From Pseudomonas putida (GTDB taxonomy: Bacteria > Pseudomonadota > Gammaproteobacteria > Pseudomonadales > Pseudomonadaceae): DNA of 64,000 nucleotides. Position numbers and translations under genes: made by a program. Position 1 is the stretch's first letter; the number at the start of each line of letters is the position of its first letter. The DNA lies in NCBI RefSeq assembly GCF_028682395.1, contig NZ_JANHLC010000004.1, positions 1-64,000 on the forward strand, in the 5' to 3' direction. This document shows positions 46,544 to 53,830 of the stretch, piece by piece. The notes under the pieces are model-generated. The model was not told the origin of the DNA, did not search any database, and saw only the letters and a list, made by a program, of their open reading frames with translations.

Positions 46544-47766
46544 TGCGATAACCCGCTACGGCGATCGAAATTGCCGTTTTCCAGGAAGAACAATCGGTAC
46601 CAGTTCGGATCGTAGTTGCGCAGTTTCTCTCCCGGCAGCGACGGCAACTGTGCATTGGCCGACAGCGGCTGGACCAGGTGCGGGGTGACGATCATCAGGA
46701 GCTCGCGTTCTTCGCGACTGATCGACGAGTCGCGGAAAAACGCGCCGAGAATGGGAATATCGCCCAGCCCCGGAAACTTGTTCACCTGGGAGCTGTTGCG
46801 GGTGCTGATCAGGCCGCTGATCACAAAACTCTCACCATCGGCCAGGGAAATACTGGTATCGGTGCGGCGGATGGTCAGCCCCGGCACGATGGTGCCCGCG
46901 ATGGTGACGGTATTGCTGTAATCGAGCTCGCTGACTTCCGGTGCGACTTTGAGAGAAATGCGATCACGCCCGATGATGGTCGGCGTCAGAGTCAGGCGGA
47001 TGCCGAACTCCTTGTACTCGATGGCCACCGTATCGCTGCCGCTGCTAGGCACCGGAATCGGGATCTCGCCACCGGCCAGAAAGCTCGCGCTTTGACCACT
47101 GAGCGCCACCAGGCTGGGGCGCGCCAGGGTGTAGGCAAAACCGCTGCCTTCCAGGGCATTGATCATCGCCATGGTCTTGCCGCCGAACCAGGCAAAGTTG
47201 AAGACGCCGTTATCCACCGGCAGCTTGGGCGTCACCACGCCACCGACGCTCGGCAGGGTATTGGGTGCACCAAAGAGGAAATTACCGCGTGAACCGACCA
47301 GCGCCGTACTGGCCTCCTTGAGCTTGGTTCGGCTGACCTCGACAAAGCGGATATCGGTCTGCACCTGACTCGGCAATGTCGGGTCGTCGGAAGGCGATAG
47401 CGCCGTGCTGGTCAGCGCCGCGGTGGCACTGCCCTGGACAAACACCATGCTTTGGCGCGGCGCACTTGAGCAGGCGGTCCAAAGCATCAGGCTGGTCGCG
47501 CCAGCACCGACCCCCGTCAGCAAAAACGCGCCGTTATCGGACAACAACTGCACATCGGCAATTTTCGGATCGCCCACGGCGACCCGGGTGATCGCCACGG
47601 GCGAACGGATTTCCTGCTGGTTACCCTGGTCGACTTCAAGCACCGCCGGCATCTGCCCCAGCCCCGCGCAGTTGGCCGCAGCCGCCAGTGCGGACGGCGC
47701 CGTCGGCACCGCCAGGAACAAGGCCCACAACAGCGGTGTGAGTATCTGCATGGAATGACGACTCAT
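46540..47766 (-). CDS. rcpA: RcpA/CpaC outer-membrane secretin
   Basis: A 408-residue secretin of the type II/III family. The signal peptide ends near ALAAAAN (about 30). The N-terminal BON/N1-type domain has PVAITRVAVGDPKIADVQ and LLTGVGAGATSLML. The C-terminal secretin domain (about 180-390) has GGEIPIPVPSSGSDTVAIEYKEFG (split by family-typical loops) and VNKFPGLGDIPILGAFFR. It forms the outer-membrane pore for Flp. AAGGAA precedes the start by 8 nt. Confidence 0.9.
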   Translation of the reverse strand: MSRHSMQILTPLLWALFLAVPTAPSALAAAANCAGLGQMPAVLEVDQGNQQEIRSPVAITRVAVGDPKIADVQLLSDNGAFLLTGVGAGATSLMLWTACSSAPRQSMVFVQGSATAALTSTALSPSDDPTLPSQVQTDIRFVEVSRTKLKEASTALVGSRGNFLFGAPNTLPSVGGVVTPKLPVDNGVFNFAWFGGKTMAMINALEGSGFAYTLARPSLVALSGQSASFLAGGEIPIPVPSSGSDTVAIEYKEFGIRLTLTPTIIGRDRISLKVAPEVSELDYSNTVTIAGTIVPGLTIRRTDTSISLADGESFVISGLISTRNSSQVNKFPGLGDIPILGAFFRDSSISREERELLMIVTPHLVQPLSANAQLPSLPGEKLRNYDPNWYRLFFLENGNFDRRSGLSQ

Positions 47767-47784
47767 GGGCAGTTTCCTTGCGGA

Positions 47785-48720
47785 TCAGGGAGTTTGTTGG
47801 CTGACTTGATTGCCACGGATCACTTCGATGCCACGGCGACCCGAGCCACCCGAGCTGCCCCCGGCCGCGGGCAGCCTGGGCGGCCCGGCCAGTGCCAACT
47901 GGGTGAACTGGTAAAGACTGCGGTTGGCGTTTTCCAGGTTGGCACTGGCCGCCGTATCACCCGACCAGTAGTGCGCCAGGCGCTGCTCCTCGGCACTGCG
48001 CACCGCCAGGCGCAGGCTACCCACCTGAACCGCCAGCAGGAAACGGCTGAGCAAGGGCTCGGGCACCGCCAGCACCACGGTGCGGGCGGCGGCACGGCGC
48101 TGATCCTGCTGGAGCCGCTCTTCAGGGGTGGCGGCCGGCGCGGCCGGCTTGCCGTCATTGGCCAGGCCCAACTGATCGCCCACCGCAAGCACACGCATGG
48201 CGGGCAGCGCCACCTGGGACGACGGCTGGGGGTTGAGGGCGTTCTGGGGCAAAAACAGCAGGACATCGACATAGTCGCCGGGCATCAGTCGCCCACCCGC
48301 CCCCGTCACTTCATCGACCGCCAGGCTCAGGGCCCGCTCATCGCTGCGGATCATCCGCGCCAAAGGCCCACCGGCTGTCAGGATTTCATCGCTCAACCAA
48401 CTGCCCGCCGTCAGCCCTCTCATGGGCATGCGCCCCACCACCTGGTCCAGGTTGGCCAGGCTTCCGGCCGGCGCTACATGGAGTTTTTCCACGGCCAGAT
48501 CGTCGGCTGTCAGGGCAATAAAAGGAGGGACATCGCGCACCAGCACCACGACCGGCACCCGGGTTGGATCTTCGACGGCATTCGTCAGAGGTGCGCTGGG
48601 CGCAACGGCTGGAGGCGCTGTTTCGGTAGGCTGTCGACTGAGAACCAGCCCCCAATAGCCGGCAATGATCGCCCCGATCAACAACACAGCGGCAAGGCCC
48701 ATGGTCAGGCGACTGTTCAT
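47785..48720 (-). CDS. rcpC: RcpC/CpaB pilus assembly protein
   Basis: A 311-residue Tad protein. An N-terminal membrane anchor (about 6-25) precedes a SAF domain (about 55-120: VPVVVLVRDVPPFIALTADDL and PMRGLTAGSWLSDEIL) and the CpaB-type domain with LSLAVDEVTGAGGRLMPGDYVDVL. It stabilises the secretin in the periplasm. The start at 48720 has GGGAG 8 nt upstream. It is the first gene of the minus-strand tad operon, divergent from flp. Confidence 0.88.
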   Translation of the reverse strand: MNSRLTMGLAAVLLIGAIIAGYWGLVLSRQPTETAPPAVAPSAPLTNAVEDPTRVPVVVLVRDVPPFIALTADDLAVEKLHVAPAGSLANLDQVVGRMPMRGLTAGSWLSDEILTAGGPLARMIRSDERALSLAVDEVTGAGGRLMPGDYVDVLLFLPQNALNPQPSSQVALPAMRVLAVGDQLGLANDGKPAAPAATPEERLQQDQRRAAARTVVLAVPEPLLSRFLLAVQVGSLRLAVRSAEEQRLAHYWSGDTAASANLENANRSLYQFTQLALAGPPRLPAAGGSSGGSGRRGIEVIRGNQVSQQTP

Positions 48721-49040
48721 TACGGCTCTCCCTTTCCTACTGCACAGCATCAAGCAAAAATCTTCGCCATCAGGCAGCGATGAACATGCAACTATTTGGC
48801 TATTTGAAGGTAGTCCAACTAGGACGAAACGCCATTACCGCATCGGAATTTTCTACTTTAGTAAGTATCGCAAATGAGCCCAGACGCTTTCACCGGCGGC
48901 AAAAGCATTAATACTTTCCAACTAGTCAGTTCTTACAGTTGCTAGCCCGTAGTTTGTTGACAATGCTGTATTTGCATGAGGAAAACATGTTGCGCTATGG
49001 CGGTATCAGCGTTGGCGTGGGCCACGCAAGGAGAACGACA
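48721..49040. promoter_or_regulatory. Divergent rcpC / flp control region with repeated TCCAACTAG
   Basis: A 320-bp, relatively AT-rich region between the tad operon and the flp pilin gene. The exact 9-mer TCCAACTAG occurs at 48814-48822 and 48917-48925 on the same strand, 103 bp apart. TTCCACTAGTC, a one-base-deleted version of the second copy and its flank, occurs at 40355-40365 upstream of pprB. These are candidate PprB sites. A TTGACA (48957-48962) is present but no good -10 follows it at 17 bp. Confidence 0.5.
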
Positions 49041-49232
49041 ATGTTCCGTGAAACGATGACCAAACTGTATGTAAAGACCTACCTTCTGCTCAAAGGCAAA
49101 GAAGCGGCGTCAGGTATTGAATACGCCATTGTCGCCACCATGGTCGCTGTCGTACTGGCCACGTTCGTCACGCCGATCAGCAGCCATATAAAATCCATTT
49201 TCACCTCCATTCAGACCTCCATCGGCACCTGA
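49041..49232 (+). CDS. flp: Flp-type major pilin
   Basis: A 63-residue Flp prepilin. A positively charged leader (about 1-22) is followed by the hydrophobic core GIEYAIVATMVAVVLATF. With Glu27 taken as +5, cleavage falls after Ala22 (KEA|ASGIEYA), so the usual Gly at -1 is replaced by Ala; cleavage after Gly25 would put Glu at +2. It is exported and assembled by the divergent tad/rcp operon after processing by FppA. AAGGAG lies 8 nt before the ATG. It is monocistronic or co-transcribed with the receiver gene 61 bp downstream. Confidence 0.9.
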   Translation: MFRETMTKLYVKTYLLLKGKEAASGIEYAIVATMVAVVLATFVTPISSHIKSIFTSIQTSIGT

Positions 49233-49293
49233 GCCAAACAGCAATTGAACGTGATTTGCCCCTGCGTCACTTACCCCGCGACAGGTATCGCCC

Positions 49294-49710
49294 ATGAATC
49301 CCTCAGTACCGCCGCCGCGCCAGCAGCTGCTTCTTGTGGATGACGAAGAAGATGCCCTGCTGGAGCTGGCGGAGTTGCTGGAGGGCGAAGGGTTTTGCTG
49401 CTTTACCGCGACCTCGGTCAAGCTTGCCCTGCATCATCTGACCCGCCATCCGGATATCGCCCTGGTCATTACCGACCTGCGCATGCCCGAGGAAAGTGGC
49501 ATCTCGCTGATCAAGCGCCTACGTGACCATACGGCCCGCGAGCACTTGCCAGTGATTGTCACGTCCGGCCATGCCGATATGGAGGATGTCAGCGATATGC
49601 TGCGCCTGCAGGTACTGGACCTGTTTCGCAAACCCATCTATCACGTGCGCTTGCTGGAAACCCTCGACAACCTGTTCCCGCCACCGCGCCTGCAACTGGC
49701 CCGCCACTGA
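49294..49710 (+). CDS. Stand-alone response regulator receiver protein
   Basis: A 138-residue CheY-like receiver with no output domain. It has acidic residues D16/D17 (LLLVDDEED), phospho-acceptor D61 (LVITDLRMPE), a Ser switch (VIVTSGHADM) and FRKP as the conserved lysine. Its sequence is related to the PprB receiver (DLRMPE/DLHMPD, similar C-terminal helix). Its position right after flp suggests a role in the PprA/PprB system, for example as a phosphate sink, adaptor or alternative partner. That role is inference. Confidence 0.85.
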   Translation: MNPSVPPPRQQLLLVDDEEDALLELAELLEGEGFCCFTATSVKLALHHLTRHPDIALVITDLRMPEESGISLIKRLRDHTAREHLPVIVTSGHADMEDVSDMLRLQVLDLFRKPIYHVRLLETLDNLFPPPRLQLARH

Positions 49711-49728
49711 TTCCCTGAGGTACATGAC

Positions 49729-49758
49729 CTGTAGACGCGAGGCTGCTCGCGCCTACAG
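49729..49758. repeat. REP-like palindromic element
   Basis: Arms CTGTAGACGCGAG and CTCGCGCCTACAG pair with one mismatch around a GCTG loop. The core (CTGTAG...CGCGAG) is the Pseudomonas REP type. It lies between the receiver gene and the convergent TpsB gene and can act as a transcript end for both. Confidence 0.7.
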
Positions 49759-49778
49759 TAGGGTGTGTCTGGCAGGCA

Positions 49779-51449
49779 CTACAGCTGATAGCTGAAGCTC
49801 AGGGTAAATCGCGGGCTGCGGTTGAAGCTGTCCAACGCTTTGTCAGACATCGGCTTGGCCATTTCCAGCGCGATGTTGTAGTAGCGCGCATCGCCAAAGC
49901 GCAGGCCCAGGGCCGCCGACGACATGTCTGCGCCTTGCAGGTTGAACTCGTTGTACCAGGTCCGCGCTCTGTCCAGCACCACGTAGGGTTGGAGCATCTT
50001 CACCCACTCACCGTCGCGACTGAAGGTGTAGTTGAGCTCATAGGCCAGGCCCCAACCCTTGTCGCCCATGGCCTGGTCCGTCGGATAGCCGCGGCCGAAG
50101 TTCTGCCCACCAAAGGTCGCGCCTTCACTTTCCGGCAGGTTGTCGTTACTCCAGTACAGCGCCGCCGAGATGACCCCCTGCCACTTCTCGAAGAAACGAT
50201 CACTCTGCACGCCGGACAAGCGCAACCGGAAGAAATCCAGGTCATAGAGTGTGTTGGTGGCCTTGGCTCCCATGGCATCGAGGCCCTGGTAGATCCCGGC
50301 GCTGAGAATACGCAACTGGCTGGCATCGGATTTGCGCCAGTCCGTCTCGATGGCCAGCGCGCGAATATCGGTTTCCAGGGTCAGCGCAAAAGGAAACCCC
50401 ACGCCCTGGTAACGGGTCTTGTCGTTGACCCCATAGAGCCGCGAACCCAGGCTCCACCACTGGTCCTGGGAGGCGATCAAAGGGTAGCTCAGACCAATCG
50501 AAAAGCGGTCGTTCTCGCGCCGAGCCCTCAGTTCCTGGCCATTGCCGGCCTGGATCCGGGTCGAGGGCTCGGCACGATAGCGTGCACCGTACAGGCCCAG
50601 TTGCAGGCCTTCGCTACCCAGGTACTGGCCATAGTCGAGGCGATAGTAATGTTCCTTGTCGTCCCCCGGCGGAAACAGTCCGCTCAGGCTCAGTTGCTCA
50701 GCCATGGCGGTCTGCGAGTTGCTGCTGACACCCAGCAGCGCCTGCACACCGTCACGGCTGCCATCGGTCAGGCTCATGCTGCTGGTGAAGGGCTTGCGAC
50801 TGGCCACAGCGATCAGGCTGGAGGCACCGTCGGTGGTGCCGGGCGGCGGCACCTGGGCTTGCAGGGTCACACCTGGGACGCGGCTCATCAGGCTGGTGTA
50901 GCGATCGAAGGTCTTGCGCGTCAGCGGCCGCTCGGCCTTGAGCTTGGCCACCAGTTCGTCCAGATAGGCCGACACCGGGCCAATATCGCCCTGCAATTGA
51001 TAGTCGCGGATATAGCCCTCGACCAGGACCACCCGGACCAGCCCGCCTTCAAAGTGTTGCTGCGGCAGGAAGGCGTAGGACAGCAGGTAACCGTCCTCCT
51101 GATAACGCCGGGTAATACTGCGAGTCGCCTCGATCAGTTCGCCGAGCGTGGTGGGATGGCCCATCAACGGCTGATACAGCGCCCCGAGTTCCTCCAGCGG
51201 GTAACGTGTGCCGCCTTCGATCTGCACTTGGCTGATCGTCACCCGGGTGCCCATCATCATCGGCTGGGCGCTGCTGGCCGAAGGCTGCGGCAGGTTCAGC
51301 TCTGGCGTCTTCGGGCGATAGGCATCGGCAGGCAGGTTGGGGGTAGGCAGATTGCGAATCGTGTCGTTGCTGTTGAGGAAATTGGGCAGGGTGTCAGCAT
51401 TGACGCAGGAGCACACCAGCATAAACAGCGAAGGAACAATAACGCGCAT
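49779..51449 (-). CDS. TpsB/ShlB/FhaC-family outer-membrane transporter
   Basis: A 556-residue two-partner secretion transporter. The signal peptide (1-18, ends VNA|DT) is followed by a Pro-rich linker, a POTRA region (about 65-215: VTISQVQIEGGTRYPLEEL and GLVRVVLVEGYIRDYQLQG) and a 16-strand barrel. The lid-loop motif FGRGYP near 480 corresponds to VRGY of FhaC. The C-terminus SFSYQL fits Bam recognition. The start at 51449 has GGAG 7 nt upstream. No TpsA exoprotein is adjacent; the nearest candidate partner is the Gly-rich lipoprotein upstream, separated by an intrinsic terminator. Confidence 0.85.
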   Translation of the reverse strand: MRVIVPSLFMLVCSCVNADTLPNFLNSNDTIRNLPTPNLPADAYRPKTPELNLPQPSASSAQPMMMGTRVTISQVQIEGGTRYPLEELGALYQPLMGHPTTLGELIEATRSITRRYQEDGYLLSYAFLPQQHFEGGLVRVVLVEGYIRDYQLQGDIGPVSAYLDELVAKLKAERPLTRKTFDRYTSLMSRVPGVTLQAQVPPPGTTDGASSLIAVASRKPFTSSMSLTDGSRDGVQALLGVSSNSQTAMAEQLSLSGLFPPGDDKEHYYRLDYGQYLGSEGLQLGLYGARYRAEPSTRIQAGNGQELRARRENDRFSIGLSYPLIASQDQWWSLGSRLYGVNDKTRYQGVGFPFALTLETDIRALAIETDWRKSDASQLRILSAGIYQGLDAMGAKATNTLYDLDFFRLRLSGVQSDRFFEKWQGVISAALYWSNDNLPESEGATFGGQNFGRGYPTDQAMGDKGWGLAYELNYTFSRDGEWVKMLQPYVVLDRARTWYNEFNLQGADMSSAALGLRFGDARYYNIALEMAKPMSDKALDSFNRSPRFTLSFSYQL

Positions 51450-51546
51450 AGGACACTCCATGGCCAGACCGCGGCGGTCATGCAAGCGTGGCGGGCTCAC
51501 CACCCTCCCTTGTCGGACCTCGGGCCTGGAGCATGATCGCCACACG

Positions 51547-51580
51547 AAAAAAGACGAGAGAATCATAAGAGTCTCTCGTC
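51547..51580 (-). terminator. Intrinsic terminator between the Gly-rich gene and tpsB
   Basis: On the minus strand GACGAGAGA (51580-51572) pairs with TCTCTCGTC (51561-51553) across a 10-nt loop and is followed directly by TTTTTT (51552-51547). It lies 55 bp after the Gly-rich gene stop and 97 bp before the tpsB start. It should end or strongly reduce read-through into tpsB. Confidence 0.88.
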
Positions 51581-51635
51581 CCAACCAAGCGTAGGCGCTG
51601 TAGGAGTGGCCGTCGAATCGACCAGGTGCATTCAG

Positions 51636-52958
51636 TTATTTTTTGCCGCCCAGGCCATTGAGCAGGCCGCCCACCAGACCGGTACCGCTTGAACCGCCAG
51701 CGCTCGCGCCGACACCTGCTCCAGCTCCAGCACCCGCCCCAACGTTAACGCCACCCAGCGACGCACCCACCTGGTTAACCAGCCCGCCGACATTGCCGAC
51801 GGTCTGGCCGAGGCCGCCGGCCAAGCCGGTGCTGCTGCCACCACCAATGCTAGCGCCCACGTTGCCGACTGCAGTGCCAGCCTGGGTCACCAGATTGCCC
51901 ACCGAGGCGCCGATACCCACACCGGCGCCAGCGCCGACCCCACCCGATACCGAGCCACCCAGGCCGCCGATATTTTGGGTCAGGCCAGTGACAATGCCAG
52001 TCACCGGGGCCAGTGCATTACCGCCCAGGCCACCCGAGCCGGAGCCTGTGCTACCGCCAGTACCCGAACCGGGGTTATTGACATAGCCGCCGGCAGTGCC
52101 GGTGGTTTCACCCAGGCCACCCAACAGGCCGCCAACCAGGGAGCCCAGAGGATTGTTACCCGTGGCCCCGGAAGCCTTGTCACCGGCGCCCTTGACGGTC
52201 GAACCCACGCCTTTGAGCAGCGAGTCCACCGGAGTGCCCAGGCCAGTCGCATCACCCACCTTGTCGGTGGTGCTCTCCACCATGGCGATGACCGGCACCA
52301 GTTTGTCGCCCACCTCTTTGGTCGCCGAGCCCAGCGGGCCGGTGGTGGTTGCAGTGCTGAGGGTATCGCCGAGCATGGTGACCTTCTCACCGACGCCATC
52401 GACCACCGTGCCGACCTTGCCGACCACTTGCGGTACCACCGGCAACTGACCCACCGGCGAAGTCGCGGAAAATGCCGTAACGCCCTGGCCCAGAGCCGAA
52501 ACACCCTCACCCAGATTGGCGGTGGCTGCGCCTACGCCGCTGGCCGTAACGCCCAGCGCGTTGCTATCGGTGCCCAGCGTGCCGAGACCTTTACCCACGG
52601 CGGTGCCCAGGCTGGTGACCGCGTCGCCGGTCGAGGAGACCAGGCCGCCCACGCCACCGGTCAGCGCGGTGCTGCCCAATACCGGGATGGTGCCGATGGT
52701 ATCGCCCAGGCCACTGACACCGCTGCCGACGCCGGCAACGGTAGTACCCACATCGCCGGCGACCTGACCGGTTACCAGAGGGCTGGATTGGACAGTCGGC
52801 CCTGTTGGGTCGGTGCCGCCACCGCCGCCAGAGCCACTTGAAGCCACATGACTTTTCGAACCGCCACCGCCGCTGCTGCAACCAGCCAGGCCAACAGCCA
52901 AAGCCAACACCAGAACTGAACTTGCCTTGAACCAGACGTTTTGAGTTTGCGCTTTCAT
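51636..52958 (-). CDS. Glycine-rich low-complexity lipoprotein (collagen-like annotation class)
   Basis: A 440-residue protein with a lipoprotein signal (LAGC, Cys27), a Gly/Ser linker (SSGGGGS, SGSGGGGG) and about 380 residues composed almost entirely of Gly, Val, Leu, Thr, Ser, Ala and Asn. Quasi-repeats such as GLGDTIG, GEGVSALGQGV and GGLGQTVGNVGG recur at irregular 7-14 residue spacing. It has no regular Gly-X-Y collagen period; the pattern suggests amphipathic beta or glycine-zipper segments. AAGGAA precedes the ATG. It lies upstream of a TpsB transporter on the same strand and behind an AT-rich promoter. Surface exposure via TpsB is a hypothesis. Confidence 0.75.
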   Translation of the reverse strand: MKAQTQNVWFKASSVLVLALAVGLAGCSSGGGGSKSHVASSGSGGGGGTDPTGPTVQSSPLVTGQVAGDVGTTVAGVGSGVSGLGDTIGTIPVLGSTALTGGVGGLVSSTGDAVTSLGTAVGKGLGTLGTDSNALGVTASGVGAATANLGEGVSALGQGVTAFSATSPVGQLPVVPQVVGKVGTVVDGVGEKVTMLGDTLSTATTTGPLGSATKEVGDKLVPVIAMVESTTDKVGDATGLGTPVDSLLKGVGSTVKGAGDKASGATGNNPLGSLVGGLLGGLGETTGTAGGYVNNPGSGTGGSTGSGSGGLGGNALAPVTGIVTGLTQNIGGLGGSVSGGVGAGAGVGIGASVGNLVTQAGTAVGNVGASIGGGSSTGLAGGLGQTVGNVGGLVNQVGASLGGVNVGAGAGAGAGVGASAGGSSGTGLVGGLLNGLGGKK

Positions 52959-53362
52959 GATTGTTATTCCTTGCACCTGTCGAGTCTTTGGAAGCCGTCG
53001 GGTTCTAATGCCAAACGTTCTTCCTCCGTGGTGACTACATAAAAGCTGCAAGCGCTGATACAGACAATTCGCAACTTGGTATTAACCCGTTATATAAAGC
53101 CCACCCCACTCGACCCAACAACTAACACCAAAGTTATAAATAATGACTTAGCCCTTATATAAAAACCTTGAAAATCAAGGCCCGGATTTTGTGTCAAACA
53201 ACCCGAACACCGCTATCAATACGGAAGTTATATATACAATTAATAGTATTTAAATTGAGTTCTCTCTGACTTACCGCACTCACCATGCGCGACACAACGC
53301 GCCCCCGAAACAGCTGGCCCTTGCCTTATACTCAGGCGCCCCTTCCCTGCCTGGAGAACCTT
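52959..53362. promoter_or_regulatory. AT-rich promoter region of the Gly-rich lipoprotein
   Basis: This is 404 bp without a gene. From about 53085 to 53260 the DNA is far richer in A/T than the rest of the window, with TTATATAAA at 53092, TTATATAAAA at 53155 and TTATATATACAATTAATAG near 53227. On the minus strand two similar blocks, GGGCTTTATATAAC and GGTTTTTATATAAG, lie about 64 bp apart. MvaT/MvaU-type silencing proteins favour such DNA in Pseudomonas. No TCCAACTAG element was found here. Confidence 0.5.
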
Positions 53363-53812
53363 ATGCCCGCCCCCGTCTGGTGGATGCTCTGCCTGCCGTT
53401 TGTCGCCGGTGCCTTCCTGCCCCTGCAAGCCGGGATCAACGGCCAACTGGCAAAGCACGTTTCGAGCGTTCTGGCCGCGGCCATGATCTCGTTCGCCGTG
53501 GGCACCCTGGCGCTATTGCTCCTGGTCATGGCGCAACGTGAAGTCCCCGGCCTGAACGCCTTGAAAAGCCTGACCTGGTGGCATTGGAGCGGAGGCTTGC
53601 TGGGCGCGTTTTTTATCACCACCGCCGCCTTCGCTGGCCCCCGTATCGGCGCGCTGCTGTTTATGGCCCTGGTGCTGGCCGGACAACTGGCCATGGCGCT
53701 GGCGCTGGATCACTTCGGCTGGGCCGGCTTTCGCGAAACCCCGATCAGCCTGGGCAAGGTCGCCGGCCTGGTCTTGATCCTCGCCGGGGTCTTCCTGATT
53801 CGTCGCGGTTAA
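53363..53812 (+). CDS. DMT-family (DUF606/YdcZ) small membrane transporter
   Basis: A 149-residue, five-helix inner-membrane protein of the YdcZ/DUF606 group. The opening LPFVAGAFLPLQAGINGQLAKHV and the central WWHWSGGLLGAFFITTAA are family hallmarks. These half-size relatives of EamA transporters work as dimers; substrates are unknown. The start at 53363 has GGAG 7 nt upstream. It is convergent with pbpC, with an 18-bp gap. Confidence 0.83.
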   Translation: MPAPVWWMLCLPFVAGAFLPLQAGINGQLAKHVSSVLAAAMISFAVGTLALLLLVMAQREVPGLNALKSLTWWHWSGGLLGAFFITTAAFAGPRIGALLFMALVLAGQLAMALALDHFGWAGFRETPISLGKVAGLVLILAGVFLIRRG

Positions 53813-53830
53813 GCCCGCTCGCGACCGTTC

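Noticed and set aside
51636..52958. True collagen-type Gly-X-Y protein
   Set aside because: Glycines do not recur every third residue; the repeats are irregular, so a collagen triple helix is unlikely despite the common annotation label.
49041..53051. Integrated mobile element carrying the Tad, TpsB and lipoprotein genes
   Set aside because: No transposase, integrase, tRNA boundary or direct repeats were seen; only the promoter gap and part of tadG deviate in composition.
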